The notes under the pieces: generated by a model
Told to the model about the DNA's origin: nothing
The model's input: the letters and a program-made list of their open reading frames with translations, nothing else
The model's database searches: none
Source: Alkalibacillus haloalkaliphilus
Lineage (GTDB): Bacteria; Bacillota; Bacilli; Bacillales; Alkalibacillaceae
Assembly: GCF_007991275.1 (NCBI RefSeq)
Contig: NZ_BJYA01000003.1
Span: 62,001 to 126,000, forward strand
DNA length: 64,000 nt
Reading direction: 5' to 3'
Shown: positions 35,703-44,698 of the stretch, piece after piece
Numbering within the stretch: position 1 is the stretch's first letter
How the letters are laid out: each line of letters starts with the position of its first letter
Made by a program: the position numbers and the translations under genes

Positions 35703-36677
35703 TTAAGACCATAATATTTCTGCAGAATATAATAAGTGTTCTTGACCTTTTTCATCGACGACTTTAAGCGCTCCGTCTTCATGGATACCGATTAGTTTAG
35801 CATTCCATTCACCTTGCGCTCGTACTGTAAGCCATTCGCCCATCTTGTATGCATAACCTTCCCAATCGGACTTGATTGGCTTAAAGCCATGCTCTATAAA
35901 GCGTTCATATTGCACTTCAAACTCATGAGCTATTGATTTAAATAATGTATTTAGATTGTAGTGATCTTGTGTATATACTTTTAGCGATGTTGCGTGTTCT
36001 AATACAGCAGAGCCAAAATCCGCTTCTTCGTGATTAACGTTCAAACCGATTCCAATAATAATGTAATCGATCTGGTCTTGTTCAGCTTGCATTTCGGTTA
36101 AAATGCCTGCCATCTTCTTATCGCCAATAAATAAGTCATTCGGCCACTTAATACTAACTGGGATCCCATACTCCTTCATGACGTTTGCTAATGCAACAGC
36201 AGCAACTAAAGTAATTTGTGTTGCATTTTTAGGTTCTAAGGAATGGGGTCTTAAAACTGTACTAAACCATAAACCTACATTAGCTTTTGAGTCCCAATAC
36301 CGCTTCATACGCCCTTTGCCTTTTGTTTGCTCACTGGCGATGACAACAGTGCCATGCTCAGCACCGTCACGGGCAAATTCATGAGCTAGGTTTTGTGTTG
36401 ATGTAACAGTTGGATGATAGTGTAAAGTTGAACCTAACCATTTCGTTTCAAGCCCCCACCTTATAGCATCTTCTGATAATGCCTCTGGTACATTTATGAT
36501 GCGGTATCCTCTGTTCGTAACAGCCTCAACCTCGTAACCAGATTTCTTTAATTCATTCATATGTTTCCAAACGGCAGACCTTGAGATACTCAAAACCTCC
36601 GATAACTCTTGACCTGACACGTAACGATCTCGATGTTGAAAAAGAAGATTAATTAATTGCTTTCTTGTTCCTTCCAT
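35703..36677 (-). CDS. birA: Biotin-protein ligase and biotin repressor BirA
   Basis: The 324-residue protein has an N-terminal winged helix (LSEVLSISRSAVWKHMNELKKSG, in part; about residues 1-60), a biotinyl ligase core (SEQTKGKGRMKRYWDS, SIKWPNDLFIGDKKMAGIL) and a C-terminal SH3-like domain. It attaches biotin to carboxylases and represses biotin genes. Biotin-operon targets are outside the window. The gene starts inside the last codons of cca (25-base overlap). Confidence 0.95.
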   Translation of the reverse strand: MEGTRKQLINLLFQHRDRYVSGQELSEVLSISRSAVWKHMNELKKSGYEVEAVTNRGYRIINVPEALSEDAIRWGLETKWLGSTLHYHPTVTSTQNLAHEFARDGAEHGTVVIASEQTKGKGRMKRYWDSKANVGLWFSTVLRPHSLEPKNATQITLVAAVALANVMKEYGIPVSIKWPNDLFIGDKKMAGILTEMQAEQDQIDYIIIGIGLNVNHEEADFGSAVLEHATSLKVYTQDHYNLNTLFKSIAHEFEVQYERFIEHGFKPIKSDWEGYAYKMGEWLTVRAQGEWNAKLIGIHEDGALKVVDEKGQEHLLYSAEILWS

Positions 36678-37858
36678 CTCTTCACCTGTCTCTCTATTTC
36701 TGTTCGATTATTTATTAGTTTACTTTGTAAAACGAGCTGCTCGATGTTCGATAAATACTCGCCAATCCATGGGCCTCTTTTCTCATTTGGGAACATACTC
36801 ATAATATCATGCCCTGTTACTGCTAAATCGCTACGAGTGCGAATCGGTAATTGTTCAAATAATGTTGTTAGTTCACTAGCGTCGATACTTACTTGATCGA
36901 TAATAAAAACTAGTTCCACAAAATGACCAAAATAATCTGCTGTTAATTGATAGACAAGCGTCTCATTTATTCCATTACGTCTATACTCATCATAACAATT
37001 AAGAAGATGCAGACTTTCTTTTTTTAACTTATTAGACAGTTTGTAAGCCTTCACCCAGTTATTTAAATCATGTTCTTGGCTTAATAAAGTAAGCGTTGCA
37101 ATCATGACATTTTCAAATGGGATCGGATTTTTAACCGTCTCATTTAAACGTGTTAATAAAGAATGTTCTTCTTTGAAAACAGGCAATGATTTATAAAGTT
37201 GAGTCGAATTTAAACTATGTAAACCTTGTTTTAATCCGACACCTTTAAACATTTTAAATAACTCAACTTGAATCCGTTCAACTGCAACGTGGTTAATTAG
37301 TGGGCCATATTCAATAATTGCATCGTTCACGTCATGAGCAATCTCAAAGTTTAATTGACTTGCAAACCTTACAGCTCTTAACATTCTTAAAGCGTCCTCA
37401 GTGAAACGGTCCTTTGGTTGGCCTACTGTATGTATTTCTTTTTGTAATAAATGCTCTTGCCCACCATACGGATCAATTATGTCCCCATCTAAATTCATCG
37501 CCATAGCATTAATTGTAAAATCACGTCTACTTAAGTCTAATGTTATATCACGTACAAACTCTACCGAATCAGGACGCCTAAAATCATCATACTCTCCTTC
37601 AACTCGGTAAGTCGTCACCTCAAATTCATGATCACCATCTAATATTAACACTGTACCATGTTCAATACCGACAGGAACTGTTCTTTCAAATAGGCTTAAC
37701 ATTTCATCAGGCTTAGCATTTGTAGCTATATCAATATCACCAACTGGCACATCTAATAAATAGTCACGTACTGACCCACCAACAAAGTACGCTTCATAAC
37801 CATTGTCTTCTAATACTTGAATGACATTTCGAGCTTTTTTAAAAGGTTCTCCTAACAT
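36653..37858 (-). CDS. cca: CCA-adding tRNA nucleotidyltransferase
   Basis: The 401-residue class II nucleotidyltransferase adds or repairs the CCA end of tRNAs. It has the GGSVRDYLLD loop, catalytic GDIDIATNA and RRDFTINAMA, and the ERIQVELFKMF region. The start at 37858 (MLGEPFKKA) fits an AGGAT ribosome binding site; a TTG three codons upstream is also possible. It overlaps birA by 25 bases, in the bshA-cca-birA order of B. subtilis. Confidence 0.95.
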   Translation of the reverse strand: MLGEPFKKARNVIQVLEDNGYEAYFVGGSVRDYLLDVPVGDIDIATNAKPDEMLSLFERTVPVGIEHGTVLILDGDHEFEVTTYRVEGEYDDFRRPDSVEFVRDITLDLSRRDFTINAMAMNLDGDIIDPYGGQEHLLQKEIHTVGQPKDRFTEDALRMLRAVRFASQLNFEIAHDVNDAIIEYGPLINHVAVERIQVELFKMFKGVGLKQGLHSLNSTQLYKSLPVFKEEHSLLTRLNETVKNPIPFENVMIATLTLLSQEHDLNNWVKAYKLSNKLKKESLHLLNCYDEYRRNGINETLVYQLTADYFGHFVELVFIIDQVSIDASELTTLFEQLPIRTRSDLAVTGHDIMSMFPNEKRGPWIGEYLSNIEQLVLQSKLINNRTEIERQVKRWKEQESN

Positions 37859-37869
37859 AACGACCAATC

Positions 37870-38994
37870 CTATTCTAGTACGCGATCATATACTGATTCA
37901 TACTGTTTTACAATTTGTTCTGTTTGAAACTGTTGTTCTACAATATCTTTTGACTGACTTGAAAGCTTGTTCCATAAACTCTCATCAGTTAACAAATTCA
38001 CCACTTTATCTGATACACAATCTAGATCCCCTAACGGACAAATAAAGCCATTTACTCCATCATCAATGACTTCAGGAATACCGCCAACTTTAGTCCCAAC
38101 ACAAGGAACCCCTTGACTCATTGCTTCTAATAATACAAGTCCAAAACTTTCTTTTTCGGATAATAACAATTTAACATCACTAATCTTCAATAAGTCTTGA
38201 ATATTATCTTGCCTTCCTAAAAAGATCACGTCGTCTTGTAATTTTAGATCTATTACTTTTTGCCTTACCTTACTATACTCAGGTCCATCACCAACTAAAA
38301 GTAGTGTAGATTGAACGTGATCCCTTACTTTACTAAAAGCTTCGACGACTTGGTCAACCCGCTTTACTTTTCTAAAATTAGAAATATGAATGACGACTTT
38401 CTCATCCATATTAATTCCTAAGCGTCGCTTTAAATCTTCATCATAAGCTGGTATACGTTCTTCCGAGTCAATAAAATTATGAACAACTTGTATATCTGTA
38501 TCGGTTTCAAATACATCTTGTGTTTGTGTTTTTAAACTTTCTGAAACGGCCGTAACAGCATCTGATTGTTCAATTGCAAAACGAATCATATTTTGTAAAC
38601 TATCATCGATTCCTAATACGGTTATATCAGTTCCGTGTAAAGTTGTTACAATCTTCACATCTCGCTTGGCCATCTGCTTAGCAAATAATGAACAAATGGC
38701 ATGCGGTACCGCATAGTGAGCATGAATGATATCAAGTTGCTCACGATCAACGACTTCAGCAATTTTGTTAGCAAGTGATAGATCATAAGGTGGATGTTTA
38801 AACACAGGATAATTCGCTACTTCTACTTCATGAAAATAAATATTAGGATAAAGACGCTTTAGTCTAAATGGCATCGTTGTTGAAATGAAATGAACTTCAT
38901 ATTGTTGCTCGGCTAAAAAGATGCCTAACTCAGTAGCGACTACTCCCGAGCCCCCGACTGTTGGATAACAAACGATCCCAATTCGTTTACTCAT
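37870..38994 (-). CDS. bshA: N-acetyl-alpha-D-glucosaminyl L-malate synthase BshA
   Basis: The 374-residue family 4 glycosyltransferase joins UDP-GlcNAc and malate in the first step of bacillithiol synthesis. It has the [12 protein letters not shown]-terminal motif, HAHYAVPHA, and the nucleotide-sugar EX7E region [18 protein letters not shown]. It overlaps mgsA by 8 bases. The mgsA-bshB1-bshA order is known elsewhere; bshB1 is missing from between them here. Confidence 0.94.
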   Translation of the reverse strand: MSKRIGIVCYPTVGGSGVVATELGIFLAEQQYEVHFISTTMPFRLKRLYPNIYFHEVEVANYPVFKHPPYDLSLANKIAEVVDREQLDIIHAHYAVPHAICSLFAKQMAKRDVKIVTTLHGTDITVLGIDDSLQNMIRFAIEQSDAVTAVSESLKTQTQDVFETDTDIQVVHNFIDSEERIPAYDEDLKRRLGINMDEKVVIHISNFRKVKRVDQVVEAFSKVRDHVQSTLLLVGDGPEYSKVRQKVIDLKLQDDVIFLGRQDNIQDLLKISDVKLLLSEKESFGLVLLEAMSQGVPCVGTKVGGIPEVIDDGVNGFICPLGDLDCVSDKVVNLLTDESLWNKLSSQSKDIVEQQFQTEQIVKQYESVYDRVLE

Positions 38995-39403
38995 TATATA
39001 TACCTACCGATTCTTTAATCGTACGCCATTCTAGCCACCCGCTATTTAATCCTCGAATAATAATTTCTGCAGTTGCTTCATTCGTTGCAACAGGAATTCT
39101 ATAAACGTCACACAACCTTAACAATGCCGTTACATCAGGTTCATGTGGTTGAGCTGTTAGTGGATCACGGAAGAATACAACTAAATCTAAATCATCTTCA
39201 GCGATTTTAGCACCAATCTGTTGGTCACCGCCTAACGGGCCTGATTGTAATCTTTTCACTTCAAGGCCAACTTCATCCATAATTCGTTTTCCTGTAGTGC
39301 CTGTTGCAAATAATTCATGCTGTTGGAAGATAGGTTTATATGCTGTAATAAAATTTATTAAACTTTGCTTTCTATGGTCGTGTGCTATTAACGCAATTTT
39401 CAT
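38987..39403 (-). CDS. mgsA: Methylglyoxal synthase
   Basis: The 138-residue enzyme converts dihydroxyacetone phosphate to methylglyoxal, a bypass of lower glycolysis. The motifs [27 protein letters not shown] (catalytic Asp nearby) and [14 protein letters not shown] are intact. Start at 39403 follows AGGTGAG. Downstream bshA makes bacillithiol, which detoxifies methylglyoxal, so the coupling makes sense. It lies 12 bases after dapB. Confidence 0.95.
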   Translation of the reverse strand: MKIALIAHDHRKQSLINFITAYKPIFQQHELFATGTTGKRIMDEVGLEVKRLQSGPLGGDQQIGAKIAEDDLDLVVFFRDPLTAQPHEPDVTALLRLCDVYRIPVATNEATAEIIIRGLNSGWLEWRTIKESVGIYNE

Positions 39404-39415
39404 TGAACTCACCTA

Positions 39416-40219
39416 CTATTCCATTAAATTTTCTAAACCATATACGTAATCATCCATTTCCATTACTTGTTCCACTGCAAATTGGACTCCACTCATAAAT
39501 GAGTAACGATCCATTGAGCTATGGGTGATTTTTAAAGTTTGACCTGTTTGTCCAAACGTGACTTCTTGTTCAGCAATGTATCCAGGTAAACGAACACTAT
39601 GAATTCTGAACCCATCATACTCTGCCCCACGAGCTCCTTCAATTGTCTCTTTTTCTTCTGGGTGACCTTGTTGTTCTGTTTGCCTTACATCTTGGATCAT
39701 TTGCGCCGTTTTAACAGCTGTACCAGATGGTGCGTCTAGCTTTTGGTCATGGTGCTTTTCAATAATTTCAACATTAGGGAAATACTTTGCCGCCATTTGA
39801 GAGAAGCGCATCATTAAAACAGCTCCCATTGCGAAGTTTGGGGCGATGACAATGCCTGTTTGATTTTCATCACTTAATTGCTTTAATGTCGATAATTGCT
39901 CTTCAGAAAAACCTGAGGTACCTACAACTGGTCTAACATGATGTAACAATGCTAAATGAGTGTTATCATAACCAACTTCTGGATTGGTTAAGTCAATTAA
40001 AACATCAGCATTTAACTCATCAAACGCCTCACTTGACTCAGTATATATAGGAGCATCAAGATTTGGTAAATTGTCTATATCTTTAACTGATAATCCATTA
40101 TGTTTACGATCAATACATCCAACTAAGTTAAAATGGTCTGTTCTTTCAATTAGTTTTAATGCTTCTGTACCCATTTTACCTCTTGGGCCTGCTAAAATAA
40201 TGTTGATTGTTTCTGTCAT
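39416..40219 (-). CDS. dapB: 4-hydroxy-tetrahydrodipicolinate reductase
   Basis: The 267-residue NAD(P)H enzyme of lysine, diaminopimelate and dipicolinate synthesis has the Rossmann start (ILAGPRGKMG) and the catalytic EKHHDQKLDAPSGTA motif. In a spore former it supplies both wall and spore-core precursors. It overlaps ypjD by 4 bases, giving the ypjD-dapB-mgsA order of B. subtilis. Confidence 0.96.
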   Translation of the reverse strand: MTETINIILAGPRGKMGTEALKLIERTDHFNLVGCIDRKHNGLSVKDIDNLPNLDAPIYTESSEAFDELNADVLIDLTNPEVGYDNTHLALLHHVRPVVGTSGFSEEQLSTLKQLSDENQTGIVIAPNFAMGAVLMMRFSQMAAKYFPNVEIIEKHHDQKLDAPSGTAVKTAQMIQDVRQTEQQGHPEEKETIEGARGAEYDGFRIHSVRLPGYIAEQEVTFGQTGQTLKITHSSMDRYSFMSGVQFAVEQVMEMDDYVYGLENLME

Positions 40220-40554
40220 GATTCATTCTCCTTTTTAGTCCAGCGATTTTGATCTCTTTTTTCAATTTTTGAAATACTTATATCAAATGCTTCATTTAAA
40301 TCAATGTCTAAAGAATTAGCCATTGTTATGATGACAAATAGTAAGTCACCAAGCTCTTCTTCAAGTTTTTTATCTTCTTCTGACGATTTTTTTGGTTTTT
40401 CTCCATAGTAATGGTTCATTTCTCGGGCTAATTCTCCCATTTCTTCTGTCAAACGTGCCATCATAGCTAAAGGTGAGAAATAACCTTCTTCAAATTGACT
40501 TATAAATGCATGAACACGTTTTTGCATGTCTTCTGCAGTATGTTGCTCTGCCAC
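40216..40554 (-). CDS. ypjD: MazG-type nucleotide pyrophosphohydrolase (YpjD)
   Basis: The 112-residue all-alpha NTP pyrophosphatase has EEMGELAREMN and EELGDLLFVIITMANS, which supply the acidic residues for magnesium. It would clean up non-canonical nucleotides. It begins the ypjD-dapB-mgsA-bshA-cca-birA-panBCD string of closely spaced genes, which may run as one operon. Confidence 0.9.
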   Translation of the reverse strand: MAEQHTAEDMQKRVHAFISQFEEGYFSPLAMMARLTEEMGELAREMNHYYGEKPKKSSEEDKKLEEELGDLLFVIITMANSLDIDLNEAFDISISKIEKRDQNRWTKKENES

Positions 40555-40683
40555 TTGAAATCACTTCCTCTATATAATCTAACATAATGTTAGCTAACAA
40601 ATAAGAATTTGACAAATTATTAATTTTAATTTTTTCACTTTTTTCTTTATCCTGCTAATGAAATGCTCAGTTACTAGAGCAAA

Positions 40684-40712
40684 TTGATGAGTTGGCTAAT
40701 ATTGGATATAAT
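40684..40712 (+). promoter_or_regulatory. Sigma-A promoter of ypjC
   Basis: TTGATG at 40684-40689 and TATAAT at 40707-40712 are 17 bases apart, 34 bases upstream of the ypjC start codon. Confidence 0.7.
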
Positions 40713-40745
40713 AACTTGAGTGATTACAGCAGACGGAGGGTTATT

Positions 40746-41612
40746 ATGTTAAACGGCATTAAAGCGAAGAATATACTATTTATATTGATCGGAGCTGCCA
40801 TTTTCTCTTTTGGTATTGTTAACTTTAATATGCAAAATAACTTATCAGAAGGTGGGTTTACGGGGATTACATTGTTATTGTACTTTTTATTTTCTTGGGA
40901 CCCTGGAATTATGAATTTAATTTTAAATATCCCCGTTTTCTTTGTTGGTTTAAAACTATTAGGAAGAATTACGTTTGTATATACTGTCATTGGTACAGTT
41001 GCTGTGTCGATCTTTTTATGGGTGTTTCAAGCCTACCCAGCTTTTTCATTACAAGATGACATGACGCTAGCTGCTTTATTTGCCGGGACATTTATCGGGG
41101 TTGGTTTAGGGATTATCTTTAGGTTCGGAGGTACAACAGGTGGTGTAGACATTATCGCAAGACTTGTCCATAAATACATAGGTTGGAGTATGGGTCGAAC
41201 AATGTTTTTATTTGATGCCATTGTCATTATTGCATCGGTTGTCTTTTACTTAAATGAAGTCGAAGGGATGTATACGTTAGTAGCTGTATTTATCGGGGCA
41301 AGAATTATTGACTTCATTCAAGAAGGTGCTTATGCAGCAAGAGGTGCTACTATCATATCTGATCATAGTGAAAAGCTTGCAGAAGGAATTACAGAGCAAA
41401 TGGATCGTGGCGTTACGATCCTGAACGGAAAAGGATACTACACTGGTAAAGACCGTCAAGTTTTGTATTGTGTTGTAGGTAAAAATGAAATCGTCAAATT
41501 AAAAAACATTATTCATGAAATTGATCCCCATGCTTTTGTTTCAGTTTCCACGGTACATGATGTGTTAGGTGAAGGGTTTACATTGGATGAAAACAAAAAG
41601 CCGATTGATTAG
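40746..41612 (+). CDS. ypjC: YitT-family membrane protein YpjC (DUF2179)
   Basis: The 288-residue protein has an N-terminal five- to six-helix membrane domain (LFILIGAAIFSFGIVNFNM onward, with GGTTGGVDIIARLVH) and a C-terminal cytoplasmic DUF2179 domain (HSEKLAEGITEQMDRGVTIL, in part; VSTVHDVLGEGF). The function is unknown. The start at 40746 follows CGGAGGG; upstream in-frame codons would include the promoter. It reads away from ypjD, as in B. subtilis. Confidence 0.88.
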   Translation: MLNGIKAKNILFILIGAAIFSFGIVNFNMQNNLSEGGFTGITLLLYFLFSWDPGIMNLILNIPVFFVGLKLLGRITFVYTVIGTVAVSIFLWVFQAYPAFSLQDDMTLAALFAGTFIGVGLGIIFRFGGTTGGVDIIARLVHKYIGWSMGRTMFLFDAIVIIASVVFYLNEVEGMYTLVAVFIGARIIDFIQEGAYAARGATIISDHSEKLAEGITEQMDRGVTILNGKGYYTGKDRQVLYCVVGKNEIVKLKNIIHEIDPHAFVSVSTVHDVLGEGFTLDENKKPID

Positions 41613-41679
41613 TTTAAATTTAAGCTTTTAAAACTATGTCGTAAATATTTAGATTAAAGTAAAGCTTAATCATACCGCA

Positions 41680-41797
41680 GTGGAAATACACTTCGCTTTC
41701 CATGGGCACGGCCTCAACTTCCCAAAACTCACTGCCGTGTCGTTTTGGGTGATTTTCGGCTCGCGCTGTTCCCATTGGAGTCTTTGTGTATTTCCAC
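41680..41797 (+). repeat. Intergenic repeat A2 (core family, GTGGAAATACAC ends)
   Basis: The 118-bp element has 12-bp perfect inverted ends and is the reverse complement of A1, about 16.8 kb away. In this orientation TTCGCTTTCC follows the left end and CTGTTCCC...GGAGTCT precedes the right end, exactly as in the B copies that have different ends. A long ORF through it on the minus strand is an artefact. Confidence 0.88.
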
Positions 41798-41980
41798 TGC
41801 TGGACTATTTTACTTTTGAGTTTAGTCGTAAAACCCAAAACAAATACGACAAAAGGCAAAAAGAAAATTGTTTTATAAGTTGAGACTCTAATTCATTATT
41901 TTGTCTAATAGCCAAGTTTCTACAGTAACATCCTGACGTATTAAAAAAATGAGGCTGGGACAGAACTAATTGTTAATACA

Positions 41981-42018
41981 AAAAAAACCGAACGAAATCA
42001 TATTTTGACTTCGTTCGG
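41981..42018 (-). terminator. Intrinsic terminator inside the composite element
   Basis: CCGAACGAA (41988-41996) pairs with TTCGTTCGG (42010-42018); on the minus strand the hairpin is followed by a run of about eight T. It would end minus-strand transcripts coming from the YugP-type gene 230 bases upstream. Confidence 0.8.
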
Positions 42019-42040
42019 GTTCATCCTTTACCACCGCTCC

Positions 42041-42145
42041 ATCAAAATGCTTCGCTTTCCGTGGGCGGCTGATGAGCCTCCTCGTGCTACGCACTGCGGG
42101 GTCTCACCCTGGCCTTTGCTCCCACAGGAGTCTACGCATTTTGAT
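42041..42145 (+). repeat. Intergenic repeat B2 (core family, ATCAAAATGC ends)
   Basis: The 105-bp copy has perfect 10-bp ends ATCAAAATGC and GCATTTTGAT, then TTCGCTTTCC on the left and GGAGTCTAC on the right. The interior is shortened relative to B3. It lies inside the composite element. Confidence 0.87.
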
Positions 42146-42251
42146 TCCGCTAAGCGACTGTTCACCTAACTAATTGTTCGTATTTCCACCACATTACAAA
42201 CCTTTTGTCCCAGCCTCATCTATGACTACATAGCTTTTTAAAAATTTCATT

Positions 42252-42932
42252 TTAATCATTCATGTGCAAGAACATTAGAATGAAACGGATTAGTTCCATT
42301 AATGCTACAACCGCACCTGCAACATAAGTCCATGCCGCAGCATCTAACACTTTTTTAGTCTCACGATGTTCTGCACTTCCAATAATACCAGAACCGACCA
42401 TTTGACCCATCGCGCGATTAGAAGCATCAAATTCAACTGGTAAAGTGACAAGTTGGAACAATACAGCGAACGCCATAAAGATAATACCAACTAAGAACAT
42501 TTGCATTGCGCCGAATAACAAACCAGCAATAATGAAGAAGAACGATGCATTTGAACCAAAACTCGCAATTGGTACTAAGGCATGTCTAAAACGTAAAAAT
42601 GCATAGCCTTCTGCATCTTGGATAGCATGTCCGACTTCGTGTGCAGCAACTGCTGCAGCTGATTGTGATGGCTCATGGTAGTTATGTGACGATAAACGAA
42701 CGACTTTTTTGCTCGGGTCATAATGGTCAGAAAGAAAGCCTTTCGTTTCTTCTATTCTGACGTCATATAAACCATTTTCTTGTAATAATTTCTGCGCAAC
42801 TTCTCTTCCAGTCATACCAGATGAAACAGCAATTTTCATATGCTTTTTGTAAGTGTTTTTCACTTTGCTTTGTGCCCAAAGAGGTAAAATTAATAAAATC
42901 GCAAAGTAAATTAAAAATGCCCCTATACTCAT
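42252..42932 (-). CDS. YugP-type zinc metallopeptidase
   Basis: The 226-residue membrane protein carries the HExxH zinc motif at His98-Glu99-His102 (AAHEVGHAIQD) between an N-terminal membrane helix and three further ones. It belongs to the neutral zinc metallopeptidase (YugP) family; no substrate is known to me. In B. subtilis yugP is elsewhere on the chromosome, so its presence by ypjA is a rearrangement or lineage-specific order. Confidence 0.88.
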   Translation of the reverse strand: MSIGAFLIYFAILLILPLWAQSKVKNTYKKHMKIAVSSGMTGREVAQKLLQENGLYDVRIEETKGFLSDHYDPSKKVVRLSSHNYHEPSQSAAAVAAHEVGHAIQDAEGYAFLRFRHALVPIASFGSNASFFFIIAGLLFGAMQMFLVGIIFMAFAVLFQLVTLPVEFDASNRAMGQMVGSGIIGSAEHRETKKVLDAAAWTYVAGAVVALMELIRFILMFLHMND

Positions 42933-42986
42933 ATCGGCTTCCCTCCATCACATTTTTCTCTAAAGTCAATTTTAGTCAAACTACTT

Positions 42987-43169
42987 TTAGTCGTCAATTT
43001 CTTTGCTTGTCGATTGATCCTCTTTATATTTTTTCCAACCAACGTAAAATAATGTTGCAATAATAATGGAAGTGACGAGTGTTATCGTAAAAATGATTTC
43101 ACTCATATCAACAACAATAGCTAAAGCATATAAAGGGATGAAAAGTATGATCAACACACTTAAACCCAT
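42987..43169 (-). CDS. Small membrane protein at the ypjB position
   Basis: The 60-residue protein has two hydrophobic segments (LSVLIILFIPLYALAIVV and IIFTITLVTSIIIATLFYVG) and a charged end (WKKYKEDQSTSKEIDD). In B. subtilis the sporulation gene ypjB (264 residues) sits between ypjA and ypjC, so this could be a shrunken C-terminal relic of it or an unrelated small protein. I cannot decide from sequence. A plausible ribosome binding site (AAAAGGGG) precedes the ATG. Confidence 0.62.
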   Translation of the reverse strand: MGLSVLIILFIPLYALAIVVDMSEIIFTITLVTSIIIATLFYVGWKKYKEDQSTSKEIDD

Positions 43170-43206
43170 TTTGAATAGCCCCTTTTAACTAATATTTATT
43201 ATATGC

Positions 43207-43788
43207 TTATGCTATTTGGGTAGAACGTGTTCTTCTTACAACTAAAAGATACACTAGCGTGATTGATAATAAACTTAGCCAAAATGTAAAGTAACCGATA
43301 TGTTCTTCAAATTGAGATAACGTCGGATACATCGGCATATGCCCATATACATAATCAATGACATCGTTATGTAATGTCCAAATACCCGCTACGACTAAAT
43401 GTCGCATTTCAATTTTAAAAAATGGTGAGTATAACAGGGCTTGAATGGCCATTGCGCCGTGAGAGACAATGAGCATTAAGGCCATTATTGAAACTGGCTG
43501 ACCATGAATGAACGTTAAAATGTTCATAACGACTGCCCAAGTTCCATATTTGAACAGAGTCAACATAGCCAAAGCTTCCATATACTTAAAGTTTTTATTC
43601 AGTAAAAACCCGACTAAAACAAACACAAAAAACATGGAGGCTGTAGGACTATCTGGTACAAACGGGATAAAGATCGTTGGAGTAATTTCTAATTGGTAAC
43701 GATACCAATAGAAACCATAAATTGATCCTAAAGTATTTATAATTAACAACAATACAAGAATACGTCGGTCCATTAATAAATAAATCAT
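43207..43788 (-). CDS. ypjA: YpjA-like membrane protein (DUF1405)
   Basis: The 193-residue polytopic membrane protein contains the DUF1405 pattern (NTLGSIYGFYWYRYQL, FVPDSPTASMFF, KYGTWAVVMN, HGAMAIQALLY). The function is unknown. Position next to qcrC and the length match B. subtilis YpjA. The ATG at 43788 follows AGGGGTAATA; an upstream in-frame ATG lacks a site and would sit near the qcrC terminator. Confidence 0.85.
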   Translation of the reverse strand: MIYLLMDRRILVLLLIINTLGSIYGFYWYRYQLEITPTIFIPFVPDSPTASMFFVFVLVGFLLNKNFKYMEALAMLTLFKYGTWAVVMNILTFIHGQPVSIMALMLIVSHGAMAIQALLYSPFFKIEMRHLVVAGIWTLHNDVIDYVYGHMPMYPTLSQFEEHIGYFTFWLSLLSITLVYLLVVRRTRSTQIA

Positions 43789-43822
43789 GTTATTACCCCT
43801 ATAAATTCCGTCATATGTAAGC

Positions 43823-43853
43823 AAAAAGCTGACTTAAAATAAGTCAGCTTTTT
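43823..43853 (-). terminator. Terminator of the qcrABC operon
   Basis: AAAAAGCTGACTT pairs with AAGTCAGCTTTTT around AAAAT, between qcrC and ypjA. Confidence 0.9.
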
Positions 43854-43858
43854 GGTCA

Positions 43859-44668
43859 TTATTCTTCTGTATCTTCGTCTCCACCTTCACCATCATCAGT
43901 GTCAGTGTTCTCTACAATAAAGTTAGCTAATTGCTGTAGTTCCTCATCAGTACCATCAAACATACCAGCAGGCATATCTCCAATACCTTCAACTGAAATT
44001 TCAGCAATAGTATCAGCAGTATGTGGTAAATCTAGAAGATCAGGACCTAATCCTGGTTCACCTTCTAATACGCCACCGTGACAACTCATACAGTTTTGAG
44101 CATAAACTTCATACCCTGGATGGGTCTCATCCACCTCATGCTCTACCATATTATCTACTGAATACTCTTCACGCGTTTCCCAATCTACAGCTACAACCGA
44201 CTCGTAAGTTAACCAAATAGTAGCAAGTACACCGATTAACATCATACCAGTTGCAATTGGTCGCTGAGATGGACGACGACCTGGTTTTGTATCTAAGAAT
44301 GGTGCTAACAATAACGCACCAAACGCTAAGCCTGGAATACCGACTGTACCAATTACGATGTACTCCGCGGCAGCAAACTCATACTTTAACAATTCATATA
44401 AAAACAAGAAGTACCAGTCTGGTAAAGGAATATATGCAGCGTTGTTAGGATCAGCTTGTTGCTCTAATGATACTGGTGTTACAGCAACATAACATAAAAA
44501 ACCGATTAAAAATACCGCACCTACTAACCACTCTTTCAATAAGTAGTTCGGCCAAAAGGCTTCCGTTCTACCAGGATACTCAGAGTAATCTTTTGGAATC
44601 GTATTACGTTGTTCTTTGTCTTGGACACGTGAGTCTCCGACAAATTTCATTCCTTTTCCTCTATGCAC
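43859..44668 (-). CDS. qcrC: Menaquinol:cytochrome c reductase cytochrome b/c subunit QcrC, GTG start
   Basis: The 269-residue protein fuses a subunit IV-like membrane part (PDWYFLFLYELLKYE) with a C-terminal c-type cytochrome domain. Heme c is attached at Cys193 and Cys196 with His197 (CMSCHGG). The start is a GTG at 44668 (then HRGKGMKFVGDSR), behind an AGGAGGG site, as in B. subtilis. The tail is very acidic (DDGEGGDEDTEE). It passes electrons from menaquinol towards cytochrome c oxidase and ends the qcrA-qcrB-qcrC operon. Confidence 0.96.
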   Translation of the reverse strand: MHRGKGMKFVGDSRVQDKEQRNTIPKDYSEYPGRTEAFWPNYLLKEWLVGAVFLIGFLCYVAVTPVSLEQQADPNNAAYIPLPDWYFLFLYELLKYEFAAAEYIVIGTVGIPGLAFGALLLAPFLDTKPGRRPSQRPIATGMMLIGVLATIWLTYESVVAVDWETREEYSVDNMVEHEVDETHPGYEVYAQNCMSCHGGVLEGEPGLGPDLLDLPHTADTIAEISVEGIGDMPAGMFDGTDEELQQLANFIVENTDTDDGEGGDEDTEE

Positions 44669-44698
44669 AGTGTTCCCTCCTTATCATCAGTTTTCTTC

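Larger units (their letters stand above)
41949..42219. repeat. Composite element flanked by ATGAGGCTGGGACA inverted repeats
   Basis: A perfect 14-bp inverted pair (41949-41962 and 42206-42219) encloses a terminator hairpin, repeat B2 and, at 42179-42197, a fragment like the right end of element A. The sequence TGAGGCTGGGAC is a common intergenic repeat motif in Firmicutes, to my knowledge. Together with A2 it fills the 639-base gap between ypjC and the convergent YugP-type gene. Confidence 0.75.

Noticed and set aside
40555-40683. Lysine riboswitch before ypjD-dapB
   Set aside because: The divergent region is too short and AT-rich and holds no recognisable lysine aptamer.
41620-41859. Minus-strand ORF of 79 codons
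   Set aside because: It runs through repeat A2, has no ribosome binding site, and the equivalent frame is not maintained in A1.
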